From Mucilaginibacter sp. (GTDB lineage: Bacteria; Bacteroidota; Bacteroidia; Sphingobacteriales; Sphingobacteriaceae): a stretch of DNA of 41,931 nt. The notes beneath the pieces were generated by a model, which saw only the letters and a list, made by a program, of their open reading frames with translations, was not told where the DNA came from and made no database searches. This document shows positions 8,120 to 17,273 of this stretch, piece by piece. The stretch is from positions 1 through 41,931 of the forward strand of contig JAUCSE010000071.1 of the NCBI GenBank assembly GCA_030445275.1. Reading direction: 5' to 3'. The stretch's first letter is position 1, and each line of letters begins with the position of its first letter. Both the position numbers and the translations under genes were made by a program.

Positions 8120-8911
8120 TTGTCTATTCAAGAAGAATTAACACCAGAAGCCATGCCTAACAAATATTTTAAACCACACGAAGCTTTTGACCTCAATCCA
8201 CATCCATATGATGTAGGGATATTCACTGGACTTAAAGGCGGCTACGAGGATAATCTTTTCATAAAAAAACTATTCACACTGCCTGAACAGGAGTACCCTG
8301 ACTTTTATGAATATCATCTGATCTATTATTTAGGAAAGGAACCGCAAGGTGAACAAGAATTTTTCACGTTTGTATGGCAGATCGTATTAAGACGTATTAA
8401 TTTTATTGACCATAAAAACCCATTTAATTCAAGTCATGCGCTGGATATGGAGATATTGGAAAAACTCACAGGTTTCCAAAAATATCTTCGCTCGATTGAC
8501 AGGTGGCATACCCAAAAAACCTTACCCGAAATCATAGCTGATCAGCATGCTGAAATCAGGAAGCAGCAATCAGAGATTGACAGGCTAAAAGAAGAACTAA
8601 AAAAAGCAACCATACTGGAAAAGGATGGCTATATCAATATCAGGGCAGACAGAGCGCATACCCTATATGATATCATGCACCAGCTACAGAAAATTAAATT
8701 GCCTGATGGCTTTGAATTATTGTACCCAACAGATCAGATTATCTGGCGCAGGATGATCTGTAAGTTCTTTCGTGAGGACAATAAAGAAATCAATTTTAAC
8801 ACTATACACCGTTATTTCCCAACGGATGAGAAAAATCTTGGCAGTAAATACAAAGAGATTGACCAGAAAGACAAGCTTTTCAAGATCAATCCAGCAAAAA
8901 AACGTAGTTGA
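8120..8911 (+). CDS. Hypothetical coiled-coil protein of the mobilization region
   Basis: A 263-residue protein of unknown function. A TTG start at 8120 is preceded by GGTGGA at good spacing; the first ATG is at 8153 (MPNKYFKPHEAFDLN). Residues 140-168 (EIIADQHAEIRKQQSEIDR onward) form a charged coiled coil. The N-terminal half is acidic and aromatic (DFYEYHLIYYLGKE), the C-terminal third basic (KSKYKEIDQKDK, PAKKRS). It is divergent from the CBASS operon and upstream of the excisionase and mob genes, reading the same way. I recall similar proteins in Bacteroidota conjugative and mobilizable elements, but no activity is assigned. Confidence 0.7.
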   Translation: MSIQEELTPEAMPNKYFKPHEAFDLNPHPYDVGIFTGLKGGYEDNLFIKKLFTLPEQEYPDFYEYHLIYYLGKEPQGEQEFFTFVWQIVLRRINFIDHKNPFNSSHALDMEILEKLTGFQKYLRSIDRWHTQKTLPEIIADQHAEIRKQQSEIDRLKEELKKATILEKDGYINIRADRAHTLYDIMHQLQKIKLPDGFELLYPTDQIIWRRMICKFFREDNKEINFNTIHRYFPTDEKNLGSKYKEIDQKDKLFKINPAKKRS

Positions 8912-9086
8912 GTTCGACAGTCTGTCCATTGTTTAAGTTTACTTTGTCTTACTTAATAACAACTTGTCATTCAGTTGTTTGAGGGCAGCATCAACTTGTC
9001 AAATACCCCTCTAATTTAACCACAAGAAATTCCGTGGTCAATAATCACGAGTTCTATAGCATTTCTTTGACCCAAATTCAAAGGCT

Positions 9087-9362
9087 ATGGAAATCATTAA
9101 TGAACAAGCCCTTAGCCAGTGCATCCGTGATGCAGTAAGGGCAGAACTCAGGGAACATTTCAGAACAGGCAGCAACCAGCTGCCAAAGGAAGAACAACTA
9201 TTATCCAAACAGGAACTGGCCGATGAACTTGGCATTTCACTGGTCACCCTGACAGACTGGATGAAAAAGGGGCTACCCTTTTTACGGCTGCATAAACGGG
9301 TGTTTTTCGAGCGTAGCAAAATACTTGAAATCATGCGACGGCAGACAGCTAACAGCACATAA
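9087..9362 (+). CDS. Excisionase-like helix-turn-helix protein 1
   Basis: A 91-residue protein. An N-terminal helix (residues 1-25) leads into a MerR/excisionase-type winged helix: LLSKQELADELGISLVTLTD followed by WMKKGLPFLRLHKRVFFERS, where the wing carries the usual K/R-V-FF pattern. Proteins like this act as excisionases or control mob and excision genes in Bacteroidota mobile elements. A related HTH gene follows at 9523, with repeat-rich DNA between them. It is probably a DNA-bending or regulatory factor for this element. Confidence 0.75.
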   Translation: MEIINEQALSQCIRDAVRAELREHFRTGSNQLPKEEQLLSKQELADELGISLVTLTDWMKKGLPFLRLHKRVFFERSKILEIMRRQTANST

Positions 9363-9365
9363 GCA

Positions 9366-9450
9366 ATGGGCTATATATCTAAATAACCCTATAACTGATG
9401 GGCTATGTAACTGTATAGCTAGTTAACTGTATATAACTAAACTATGTAAC
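9366..9450. repeat. Cluster of short direct repeats between the two HTH genes
   Basis: ATGGGCTAT occurs at 9366-9374 and 9398-9406, TAACTGTATA at 9408-9417 and 9424-9433, and CTATGTAAC at 9403-9411 and 9442-9450. The interleaved repeats suggest binding sites for the adjacent HTH proteins, or iterons. No origin function is shown. Confidence 0.5.
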
Positions 9451-9522
9451 AGGACACTATCTGATACCTGCCATCCACAAGGAAGCGGGAACAATACAAT
9501 CACCAAATAAATGAGGATCAGG

Positions 9523-9783
9523 ATGCAAGTAGAAATCATCACCAAAGACGATTTAAGGCAGTTTAAGACCGAACTGCTGAATGATATTAAAGCTATTGTG
9601 AAACCGCAGGAAAAGGCTAAGGAATGGCTTAAAAGCGCAGAAGTACGCAAGATGTTGAATATTTCACCGGGCACATTACAGAACCTGCGTATTAACGGGA
9701 CTTTACGTTACACAAAGATCGGCGGCATGATGTATTATAAACTAGAGGACATCACCAGACTATTAGAAGGAAGCCAGTCATGA
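9523..9783 (+). CDS. Excisionase-like helix-turn-helix protein 2
   Basis: Using the ATG at 9523 (preceded by AGGATCAGG) rather than the one at 9511 gives 86 residues starting MQVEIITKDDLRQFK. The winged helix WLKSAEVRKMLNISPGTLQN, then RINGTLRYTKIGGMMYYKLED, is typical of the Bacteroidota excisionase/HTH_17 family. Its last codons overlap the next ATG (ATGA), implying coupled translation into the mobilization operon. It may regulate mob transcription or excision together with the protein at 9087. Confidence 0.78.
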   Translation: MQVEIITKDDLRQFKTELLNDIKAIVKPQEKAKEWLKSAEVRKMLNISPGTLQNLRINGTLRYTKIGGMMYYKLEDITRLLEGSQS

Positions 9784-10130
9784 CAGAGGCAGGAATCCAA
9801 AATAAGACGGCTGATTATAGCAAATGGGTTAAGCGCATGGGTGCAGACGGCAGAACGCTGGCCACCCACATTAGCCTGTTAACTGCACTGTTTGTCTGCT
9901 GGCAGCAAAGCGGTTTTGAAAATCCTTTTGCTGTTACCCGTAAAAAGCTCATGGCTTTTTCCAGAATTGCATCTATTGCAACCTATCACAAATGCATTCG
10001 TGATCTGGATGAATTTGGGTACATCCGTTACCAGCCATCTTACCATCCGTTAAAGGGAAGCCTGGTCTGGTGGTCGCTCTGTTCGGAGCAGCCACCAAAT
10101 CAGAAAAAGGTGCCGGGAAACCCGGCGTAG
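9780..10130 (+). CDS. Hypothetical winged-helix-like protein upstream of oriT
   Basis: A 116-residue protein. The arrangement ISLLTALFVCWQQSG, then FAVTRKKLMAFSRIAS and ATYHKCIRDLDEFGYIRY, resembles a winged-helix replication-initiator or transcription-factor fold, with the last segment as recognition helix and wing. It is translationally coupled to the preceding excisionase-like gene and followed by the structured DNA before mobC. Similar small proteins accompany mob modules of Bacteroidota elements. A role in mobilization or replication control is inferred from position only. Confidence 0.65.
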   Translation: MTEAGIQNKTADYSKWVKRMGADGRTLATHISLLTALFVCWQQSGFENPFAVTRKKLMAFSRIASIATYHKCIRDLDEFGYIRYQPSYHPLKGSLVWWSLCSEQPPNQKKVPGNPA

Positions 10131-10368
10131 CATTTACCCGGATGCTCCTTTGGGGAGCTATCCGGGTAATGGAAACCGCAGGAAGTAAGGCGAGGCTTTC
10201 AGCACGCCAAACTTATGCGGTTTGTAGGAAGCAAGTTTGTGTTTTTGTTACACAAAAACTCCCCAAGCCTGCGGCAAGGGGCAACTTGCTTCAAGCTCCC
10301 GATGGTCGCATGAAGGTAGCAAAGCGCAGAAGCAAGAGCCGATAAGTCATTTTAATACGTGAGAAACC
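10112..10368. other. Candidate origin of transfer (oriT) with nested hairpins
   Basis: This is non-coding DNA directly upstream of mobC-mobA. It contains GCCGGG-AAA-CCCGGC (10112-10126); a 36-nt hairpin (10134-10169) with 10-bp arms TTACCCGGAT and ATCCGGGTAA and inner GCTCC/GGAGC pairing; and AAGCAAGTT...AACTTGCTT arms enclosing GTTTTTG-TTACA-CAAAAAC. Position and structure fit oriT of a MOBP module. The nic site is not identified. The open frame through here is taken as fortuitous. Confidence 0.55.
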
Positions 10369-10782
10369 ATGACCAGTACCTTATTAAAAAGCCGTATGAA
10401 AGACCAGATAAAACAGGTAGGTGGCCGCCCCAAACATAAGGGCGGGGCACCACAAAAAAAGATCAAACGTGCCAGCGGTATCCGTGTCCGGTTAACTGCT
10501 ACAGAGCGTTTTTTAATCGAATCCAAAGCCCGGCAGGCAGGTATTCGGATCAGCGACTGGTTCAGGGCGGCTGCCCTGAAAGCTAAAGTCGTGACCAGGA
10601 TAACAGCAGAGGACAGACGTGCCCTGCATCTACTGGCAGGCATGGCCAATAATCTCAACCAGCTGACCAAGCTTGCGCACACTAGCGGCATTATGAGTAT
10701 TGTGATCAAGTGCGGTAACCTGTTGATAGAGATTGATCAAACCCTTAAATATTTGAACAGCGATGATGGGAAAGATACCTAA
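10369..10782 (+). CDS. mobC: MobC-like relaxosome accessory protein
   Basis: A 137-residue basic protein. After a lysine-rich N-terminus (VGGRPKHKGGAPQKKIKR) comes a ribbon-helix-helix-like core: IRVRLTATERFLIESKARQ, GIRISDWFRAAAL, then LAGMANNLNQLTKLAHTSGI, the standard MobC signature. MobC binds oriT and helps the relaxase melt and nick it. It is followed by mobA with a short overlap and preceded by the candidate oriT. Recognition is clear from the NLNQLTKLAH segment and the gene order. Confidence 0.9.
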   Translation: MTSTLLKSRMKDQIKQVGGRPKHKGGAPQKKIKRASGIRVRLTATERFLIESKARQAGIRISDWFRAAALKAKVVTRITAEDRRALHLLAGMANNLNQLTKLAHTSGIMSIVIKCGNLLIEIDQTLKYLNSDDGKDT

Positions 10783-11749
10783 ATCCGGCAAGAGCTTTAA
10801 AGGTTGTGTGGAATACTGTATGCTGAAAAAAGATGCAGTTATACTGGATGCTGATGGTCTGCGCACAGGTGAGGTAGCACACACGATTGCAGATTTTAAT
10901 ATGCAGCGGAAAATGCGCCCCGGCTTAGGGCAGGCAGTAGGTCATATTGCTTTAAACTGGAGCCCGGAGGACAGTCCCAAACTTACCGATGAACTGATGG
11001 TAAGTATTGCAAAGGAGTACCTGAAAAAGATGAAGATTTCGGGTACACAGGTGCTAATGGTCAGACATCACGATACTGATCACGACCATTTGCATATTGT
11101 TTACAACCGGGTAGATAATGAAGGAAAAACGATAAGTGATGCTAACCAGCGGTGGAACAATGTAAAAGTAAGCAAGGCACTGACCTTAAAATACGGTTTT
11201 CATATAGGAGAAGGAAAAGACAGGGTAAACCGTCATCGGCTCAAAGGTTCGGATAAGGCAAAGTACCAGATTCACGATCAGATCAAAGCAATATTACCGA
11301 CAGTTAAAAGCATGGACGAGTTGCAGAAGCAGCTATCTAAGCAGGGTATCAATATGCTGTATAAGTATAAAATCGGAACCCAGCAAGTGCAGGGAATCAG
11401 TTTTGCTAAAGGTGAATACCAATTCAAGGGGTCAGAAATTGACCGTAGTTTAAGCTATGGAAAAATAAGTAAAATAATAAATGACCATATACAGGAGCGG
11501 CAAAAGGAAAGGCCGAAGAACCTGGCGGACGAGCTTAGAGAAATTATAGCGCAGTCTGACATGAAGTCTGCGGATGGAACCCATTATTTAAAGCAGGAAC
11601 CGCAAACACAATACTTGAAGCAAGAGCCGCAGGATAAATATCTGGGCACACCAAGTCCCGGCATTGACATATCGGATGACGTTGATGATGAAGCTATTTA
11701 CGGCCGTAACCGGAGACGGCAAGAAAAAGCCCGTACCAATAAGAGGTAA
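10766..11749 (+). CDS. mobA: MobA relaxase (MOBP-like)
   Basis: 327 residues from the second of two adjacent ATGs (10763 or 10766). Motif I is GKSFKGCVEYCM with Tyr (about residue 18) as candidate nucleophile. Motif III is RHHDTDHDHLHIV (about 100-112), the histidine cluster that binds the metal. The relaxase nicks oriT, attaches to the 5' end and leads the strand into a recipient through a helper's channel. The C-terminus is a charged tail with a duplicated YLKQEPQ. It overlaps mobC by 17-20 bp. It is short for a relaxase, with no fused helicase or primase, as is usual for Bacteroidota mobilizable elements. Confidence 0.92.
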   Translation: MGKIPKSGKSFKGCVEYCMLKKDAVILDADGLRTGEVAHTIADFNMQRKMRPGLGQAVGHIALNWSPEDSPKLTDELMVSIAKEYLKKMKISGTQVLMVRHHDTDHDHLHIVYNRVDNEGKTISDANQRWNNVKVSKALTLKYGFHIGEGKDRVNRHRLKGSDKAKYQIHDQIKAILPTVKSMDELQKQLSKQGINMLYKYKIGTQQVQGISFAKGEYQFKGSEIDRSLSYGKISKIINDHIQERQKERPKNLADELREIIAQSDMKSADGTHYLKQEPQTQYLKQEPQDKYLGTPSPGIDISDDVDDEAIYGRNRRRQEKARTNKR

Positions 11750-11788
11750 AGAAATTAATGATTTTTAAACTTAAAGAAAGAACATGAT

Positions 11789-12211
11789 ATGAGCAATCAG
11801 CAAACACATGAAAAAACAGTCATGGATGAAGTAGTGGAAACCTTAATCAAAAAAACGGAACTGCTGGAAAAGGAAATTTCGATTAAGAACGAAGCCATTT
11901 TGGCAAAGGAAGAGCAAACACAAGCTCTACTAATCAGCTTTGAAAATAAGCTTAACAATATTGTCATTCAAGCACCTGCACCGGATTTGTCCGAGGTCAA
12001 TACTTCCTTAAAGAATGGTTTAGCCGCTATAAACCAGAGTATGGAAAAATGGCCAAAGCCGCTCAAAACGGAATACCGTTTTTTATTTTTTCCCGAACAG
12101 CTTAGAAGCGTGGAATATGTTAGGGCTGTACTGAGCAGAGTTATCCTGTGCATATTGACCTTAGTATTCCTGATCTTTACATATTTATTGCTGGATAAAC
12201 ATCTAAAGTAA
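11789..12211 (+). CDS. Coiled-coil protein with C-terminal membrane anchor
   Basis: A 140-residue protein. Residues 10-60 are a charged coiled coil (VVETLIKKTELLEKEISIKN), 65-90 a second amphipathic stretch, and 113-134 a single transmembrane segment (VILCILTLVFLIFTYLLL) followed by a short basic tail. It is the last gene of the mob operon, 39 bp after mobA. The position suggests a membrane-linked mobilization accessory protein, perhaps docking the relaxosome to a helper coupling protein. No family name is assigned. Confidence 0.7.
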   Translation: MSNQQTHEKTVMDEVVETLIKKTELLEKEISIKNEAILAKEEQTQALLISFENKLNNIVIQAPAPDLSEVNTSLKNGLAAINQSMEKWPKPLKTEYRFLFFPEQLRSVEYVRAVLSRVILCILTLVFLIFTYLLLDKHLK

Positions 12212-12230
12212 TATCTGAAGGTTACCTGAT

Positions 12231-12272
12231 AGAACGGCAAAGGGTTTAAGATCAAAGACCCTTTGCCGTTCT
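12231..12272. terminator. Bidirectional terminator between mob and helicase genes
   Basis: A perfect 15-bp stem (12231-12245 with 12258-12272) and a 12-nt loop, lying between two convergent genes. AT-rich flanks are present on both sides. Confidence 0.8.
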
Positions 12273-12304
12273 TATAGCCTGTGGGAAAAGTCCTGTTTGA
12301 ATTT

Positions 12305-15300
12305 TTATCCAAACAGTTTTAATAAATCTTCCTTTCCAAGTGATTTCAATATGCCCTCATCAGTAGGGATCAGTTCACCTGCAAGTTTTCTTTTTTTATC
12401 CTGTATTTCTAAGATTTTTTCTTCTAAAGTATCCTTACAGATCATCCGGTAAGCCATTACATGCTTTTCCTGTCCGATCCTGTAACAGCGGTCAATGGCC
12501 TGATTTTCTACCGCAGGGTTCCACCAAGGGTCAACAAGGTACACATAGTCGGCAGCTGTCAGATTTAGCCCTGTTCCACCAGCTTTTAAACTGATCAAAA
12601 ATACCCGGCAGGTACTATTTTCCTGAAAGTCTTCTACTGCGGCTTTTCTTTTGTTTAAGGTGGTTTTGCCATCCAGATAAGCATAAGGTATCCCTTGGTG
12701 TTCCAGACCTGCCCTAATTAGGGCTAACATTCCGGTAAAAGCTGAAAAGATCAATAGCTTATGGCCTGTAGTTTTTTCCATAATGTGCTCCATCAGCTCC
12801 ATAATTTTACAGGATGGTTCATTAAAGGCAGGGGCATCTTTCAGCAATAGTGGCGAATTACAAATTTGCCTCAGTTTCAACAGGCCATCTAAAACAAACA
12901 GTTTGGAGTTTTCCAAACCAATGGAATCAATTTTATCGTTAAGATAGGCTTTAAATTGCTTACGGTAACTGTCATAAATCTTTCGTTGGGCAGGTTCCAT
13001 TTCGCACCAGATCGTCATTTCCGTTTTTGATGGTAAATCGGTAGCTACCTGTTTTTTTGTACGTCTTAAAATAAAGGGTTTGGTCATTTTCAGTAAAGTA
13101 CCTGCACGTTCTATATCCTGATCGTCACCTTTGGCGGTTAAATTTTCTTTAAACATTTTTAAAGTACCGAAGAAACCCGGATTTACAAAACTCATTAAAG
13201 CATATAGATCAGCCGAGCTGTTTTCTACGGGTGTTCCGGTAAGCGCAAGCCTGTTATAGGCTTCAATGAGCATGACCATTTTAAACTTTTGTGAAAACGG
13301 GTTTTTAATGGCTTGTGCTTCATCCAAAATCAGATAATGAAAGGAGATAGTACACAAAAAAGTAATGTCTACAGCAGCTGTACCATAGGATGTTATGATC
13401 AGGTCATATTTTTTCAATTCGGCCGCATTCTTTTCCCGTTCCAAGCCATGAAAAACAAGTACATTCAATTCAGGACAAAACTTAGTAGCTTCTTCAAGCC
13501 AATTATACAGTAAAGATGTTGGGGCTAAAAGCAAATGCGGGGCGGTTGTCAGCCGCTCATTTTTAAGGTGTTGAAGTAAACTAAGTACCTGTAAGGTTTT
13601 TCCCAGTCCCATGTCATCAGCCAGCAGGCCACCCCATTTTAAGGTATGTAGATGACATAGCCAGCTGTAACCAGTTAATTGGTATGGTCTTAGTACAGCA
13701 TTCAGGTTTTCAGGTACGGGCACCAAAGGTATTTTTTCCTGTTCGTCAAACAACCTATCTCTGTCAGCTATTATTTTTGTCAGATCAGGTCTTTCACTTT
13801 TATGATATAACTGGTCTATTAAGGTATAGTGTTGTCCTGCAAGCTTTATCCCTTTTTTAGTTATTACCCCACTTCTAAAGACTGTACTTAGCTTTTTAAA
13901 GAAATCATCTGGTAAATGAGCCGTTTTCCCATTAGACAGCGACAAGATCGAAGATCGCTTTTTTAAGGCTTTTTGGATTTCTTCAGGGCTAAGTTCCACT
14001 TCGTCAAAGGTCACGGAAACCCCAATGTCAAACCAGCCTTTTTCTTCCTGTATGTCTAATGATATTTCAGGCAGTTCACTGTGAAAATCAATTCCATCAA
14101 GCTGTTCCAGCCCTATAAAAGTTACCGCCGGGTCATTTAGGTTATACATAGTGCGGGGAAACCAGAGTTCTGTTTTAAGGGTTTCTTTTGGAAGGTAAAA
14201 GCATGGTAAAGCTTCCTGCATTTTAAATGCGGGGTGCAATTCCATAAAAAATGCCTTAAACGCTGATTCGGCCAGTTTATCCCGTTGAACCAACTGAACC
14301 AGGCCATTTTTATATTGCAGCATTTCAGCACCACCGGATTGAACAGGTATGTCGAAACCTTCATTGTACACAATTGTAGGAATAAAGGCTACAAATTCAC
14401 CTCTATCTTCAACCCTGATCTGTTTTTCTTTAACGGTCAGGATCAAAAGTTCTGCCGCTTTTTGCAGTTTAAAATCTATCCGATAACTTAATGCAAGTTT
14501 TGATAGAATGGTTTTGTTAAAATCTTCCAGGTCATTCTGAAGAATGGTAAAAGTTCCGTTTGCTTTAACCAATTCACTGATTGCCTTTCCTTCTTCAATA
14601 CTAAAGAATTGGTAAAAAATACCGGGAGCATGTTTCAGGGAAAAGAAAAATGGGTCTTTTTCAGGCAACACCTCATCAACTTCAAAATCCTGTCCGCTCA
14701 AATAGGCATGATACCGTAATTTGTAATATCCATCATATTCAGTTAAACTAAACCTAAATGACACCAGATCATCCGTAAATGAAATGGCTCTCATCGTGTA
14801 TTTTGGAAGGTTGCCCTTAAAAGGAAGTTTATTATGGAATCTATGGTAAAACAGGTGATTTTGCTTCTTTAACACAGACATGATACTTTTCCATGCACTA
14901 AAAGCAGTTTGCCGTAAGCCTGCTTTTTCTTCATTCGTCATATGTCTGTGCTGCTTATGTACTGTTTCAAAATTTAATAACCTATTGAAGTCAATACAAT
15001 GGGCATGCAATAGCTTGTCCGTGGATTTTAGCCTTTGTGTTGTTGATTCTGGATCATAAAAGCAGGTAAAAGATTTTACATAGTTTCCTTCAGTGTCCAA
15101 TATTGCCCTGCAAGGAATTAGAAAAGGTATAGAAAAATCATAATGTGCTGCAATGGCGTATGCTATGACACTCGAATCTTCTTCTTCTATTTTTACCGGA
15201 GAGGGATAAAATGAGTGGTATGTTGCAAAACATTTAGGATCTATGCCGTTTTCAAAGTTGTAAATATGGCCGTATTCCAGCTGTGGAACTACTTTTATAT

Positions 15301-15718
15301 CATTTAGATAGTGAGGTATCACAGTCAGGTACTTATTAAAAAAGGCTATATCCGTATAAGGATGTTTTTTAAAGCGTTCAAAATACCCGTGATCCTTTTT
15401 CTCATTCATTCGGGTGAATAACTCGGCAGCGTGTGCACAGAGCCTGATTACCTCATTACCGCAGTTACAAGATACTAGGATATAATCATTAATCAGGATG
15501 ATTTCCTGTTTATAGTATTCACGCCACCCTGAACGTATAGTTACCGTTCGACCATTAAAGTCTACAATTTCATAGTTGAAATATTGATGTTTTTCAGTTT
15601 CCCGTTCTTCCCCGGTGATCAAATCAATAGGATCAGGTAGCTTTGTATGCTGATCCAGCAGTAATTTATAAGGTGTAGAAGCCTTTCTTATCGGGAAATC
15701 ATTTAAGTCCTTATGCAT
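12305..15718 (-). CDS. SWIM zinc-finger SNF2-family helicase
   Basis: An 1137-residue protein. An N-terminal SWIM-type zinc motif (Cys84, Cys86, Cys94, His96 in SCNCGNEVIRLCAHA) and a long middle region of about 550 residues precede a full SNF2 engine. This has Walker A LLADDMGLGKT (near 697), Walker B DEAQ in LILDEAQAIKN (near 800), TGTPVEN, and a C-terminal lobe with GGTGLNLTAADYV and CYRIGQEK (near 1081). Such proteins translocate on double-stranded DNA. It overlaps the upstream HEPN gene by 8 bp, so the two are co-translated. Located as cargo on a mobile element, it is a candidate defence or restriction-like factor rather than a housekeeping remodeler; that is inference. Confidence 0.9.
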   Translation of the reverse strand: MHKDLNDFPIRKASTPYKLLLDQHTKLPDPIDLITGEERETEKHQYFNYEIVDFNGRTVTIRSGWREYYKQEIILINDYILVSCNCGNEVIRLCAHAAELFTRMNEKKDHGYFERFKKHPYTDIAFFNKYLTVIPHYLNDIKVVPQLEYGHIYNFENGIDPKCFATYHSFYPSPVKIEEEDSSVIAYAIAAHYDFSIPFLIPCRAILDTEGNYVKSFTCFYDPESTTQRLKSTDKLLHAHCIDFNRLLNFETVHKQHRHMTNEEKAGLRQTAFSAWKSIMSVLKKQNHLFYHRFHNKLPFKGNLPKYTMRAISFTDDLVSFRFSLTEYDGYYKLRYHAYLSGQDFEVDEVLPEKDPFFFSLKHAPGIFYQFFSIEEGKAISELVKANGTFTILQNDLEDFNKTILSKLALSYRIDFKLQKAAELLILTVKEKQIRVEDRGEFVAFIPTIVYNEGFDIPVQSGGAEMLQYKNGLVQLVQRDKLAESAFKAFFMELHPAFKMQEALPCFYLPKETLKTELWFPRTMYNLNDPAVTFIGLEQLDGIDFHSELPEISLDIQEEKGWFDIGVSVTFDEVELSPEEIQKALKKRSSILSLSNGKTAHLPDDFFKKLSTVFRSGVITKKGIKLAGQHYTLIDQLYHKSERPDLTKIIADRDRLFDEQEKIPLVPVPENLNAVLRPYQLTGYSWLCHLHTLKWGGLLADDMGLGKTLQVLSLLQHLKNERLTTAPHLLLAPTSLLYNWLEEATKFCPELNVLVFHGLEREKNAAELKKYDLIITSYGTAAVDITFLCTISFHYLILDEAQAIKNPFSQKFKMVMLIEAYNRLALTGTPVENSSADLYALMSFVNPGFFGTLKMFKENLTAKGDDQDIERAGTLLKMTKPFILRRTKKQVATDLPSKTEMTIWCEMEPAQRKIYDSYRKQFKAYLNDKIDSIGLENSKLFVLDGLLKLRQICNSPLLLKDAPAFNEPSCKIMELMEHIMEKTTGHKLLIFSAFTGMLALIRAGLEHQGIPYAYLDGKTTLNKRKAAVEDFQENSTCRVFLISLKAGGTGLNLTAADYVYLVDPWWNPAVENQAIDRCYRIGQEKHVMAYRMICKDTLEEKILEIQDKKRKLAGELIPTDEGILKSLGKEDLLKLFG

Positions 15719-17210
15719 TATTTTGAGCAGTTTTAATTAACAGATCATATCTTTCAATCCAATTCAAAAAAGTATCTTCTGCACCTGTATGCAGTGCCTT
15801 AACCTTATCAAAAAGGAGATTTAAATCATTTGGTTCAATAGTGTATTTTTCAGAATACCTGTAGCCCAGATAAGCCCCTTCAAATACCGTTAGCAGGCGT
15901 TCATCTTCAGCCTGGCCATTGTTCATTTGAAGGGATAAACTGGTTGTGAGCCGTAAACTGAATTTGAGCAAGGCCTTTAAGCTATGGGTGGTTTTATCCT
16001 GACTGGTCAGCGACCTGTTTAAAGCACGCAGGCATAGCTCTGCTGCCTGATGCAGCATGAAAGCAGACAGGATCACATTATCATTGCGGTAACTTTCAGC
16101 AGCAACATAAAATGTTTTGGCCTTTGTAAAACCAGCATAAAAATCATGTTTTGTCTTTTCTATTTTCTCCGGCCTTCCGTCCAGTCGTAATTTCGGAATA
16201 GGCTTGCTGCCATCGTTATACAGGAGACTTTCAGCAGTACAGGCCAAGCTAAAATAAACATGCCCTTCAGTGATCATTCTATCAAAGAATGCGCTTTTAA
16301 ATAATGTACAGCTTAAATGGTGATGTTTTAGACAGGCAAAATGAAGCACCGTTTCAATCTCATCAAATGTTTGTGCATACTTTTCAGGGATAACCAGTAT
16401 AAGGTCTGCATGATCTGCACCATCCCTTCCGGTTTGATGGTTCAGGCAGTAAATCTTTTCCGGGTGGATCACATCTGCTATGAAGTTAATTACTGCAAGA
16501 AAGTTCTTTTCTGTGAACTTCATGAATGGTACAGGATTAAGCACACAGCCTGTTTGTTCTTCTTCCTCAGTCATAAACCTGAAATCATCGGGATGATGTA
16601 GTTTGATATAAGGAAGGGATTTAGTCTCACAGACCAGCCCCATAGCCTCTATCATTTTTTCAAGATACTCCCTGATCAGAACTGTTTCATAGACTTTTTC
16701 ATTGTAGATGTCGTCCAGCTCTACCTCTTTATTAGTACAGTACAAAAGGGAATCTAATGTTCCTCTCCAAGCTTCTAAGGTCTTATAATTGAACAATTCT
16801 TCAAAATAAACCCGAACATTATTCAATTCCGTACCAGACAAGGAGCGAAAATGCAACGCTGGAAATTGCTTGTTTTTAGGTTCATTGTAAAGTTCAAAAG
16901 GATGCTCTGAATGCCTATAAAGCGAATGATCGGGATTAAGCTTAAAATCTTCAACGCCATTATATAACACATAAGCCAGTTCCAGTAGCTTGACACATTG
17001 TTGTTGGTTATAATGGTAGCTACTTTTGTCCCCATAATATTGATCTGAACAAGCGGTTTTAATAAAATCGACCATTCCAAAACGGAAAGATTCAATGTTG
17101 TTTTCATCGCAGCAGAAAAAGCAGACTATTTGATAATGTGGATTGCTAACATCCTTTTCTTTTAAATAGCGAAAACCGGTGTTTTCGCTAGCGGTTGGCT
17201 CTAGTTTCAT
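15711..17210 (-). CDS. HEPN-domain protein, partner of the SNF2 helicase
   Basis: A 499-residue protein. The C-terminal part (about 365-460) carries a HEPN domain: FYAGFTKAKTFYVAAESYRN, then MLHQAAELCLRALN and TTHSLKALLKF, the form that usually accompanies minimal nucleotidyltransferases. Around residues 260-280, GRDGADHADLILVIPEK resembles a degenerate nucleotidyltransferase strand lacking the GS motif. The N-terminal 200 residues are not recognised. The catalytic HEPN RNase motif R-x4-6-H is not obvious (the Arg to His gap is longer), so RNase activity is doubtful. It overlaps the helicase start and is divergent from the XRE gene at 17395. The pair looks like a two-gene unit of unknown function. 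Confidence 0.75.
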   Translation of the reverse strand: MKLEPTASENTGFRYLKEKDVSNPHYQIVCFFCCDENNIESFRFGMVDFIKTACSDQYYGDKSSYHYNQQQCVKLLELAYVLYNGVEDFKLNPDHSLYRHSEHPFELYNEPKNKQFPALHFRSLSGTELNNVRVYFEELFNYKTLEAWRGTLDSLLYCTNKEVELDDIYNEKVYETVLIREYLEKMIEAMGLVCETKSLPYIKLHHPDDFRFMTEEEEQTGCVLNPVPFMKFTEKNFLAVINFIADVIHPEKIYCLNHQTGRDGADHADLILVIPEKYAQTFDEIETVLHFACLKHHHLSCTLFKSAFFDRMITEGHVYFSLACTAESLLYNDGSKPIPKLRLDGRPEKIEKTKHDFYAGFTKAKTFYVAAESYRNDNVILSAFMLHQAAELCLRALNRSLTSQDKTTHSLKALLKFSLRLTTSLSLQMNNGQAEDERLLTVFEGAYLGYRYSEKYTIEPNDLNLLFDKVKALHTGAEDTFLNWIERYDLLIKTAQNNA

Positions 17211-17273
17211 ATTAGGCTTTAATTAGTTCAAGCCAAAGAACCGCACCTAAAAAGGTCTATATTAATATTCAAT

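Noticed and set aside
8912..9086. Possible small gene or RNA
   Set aside because: Only short repeats of AACTTGTCA and no convincing frame or structure.
10070..10345. 91-residue plus-strand frame
   Set aside because: Covers the hairpin-rich region before mobC and overlaps the previous gene; best explained as oriT DNA.
15711..17210. HEPN protein as an active RNase toxin
   Set aside because: No R-x4-6-H motif in the HEPN domain; the Arg-His gap is longer, so catalysis is not claimed.
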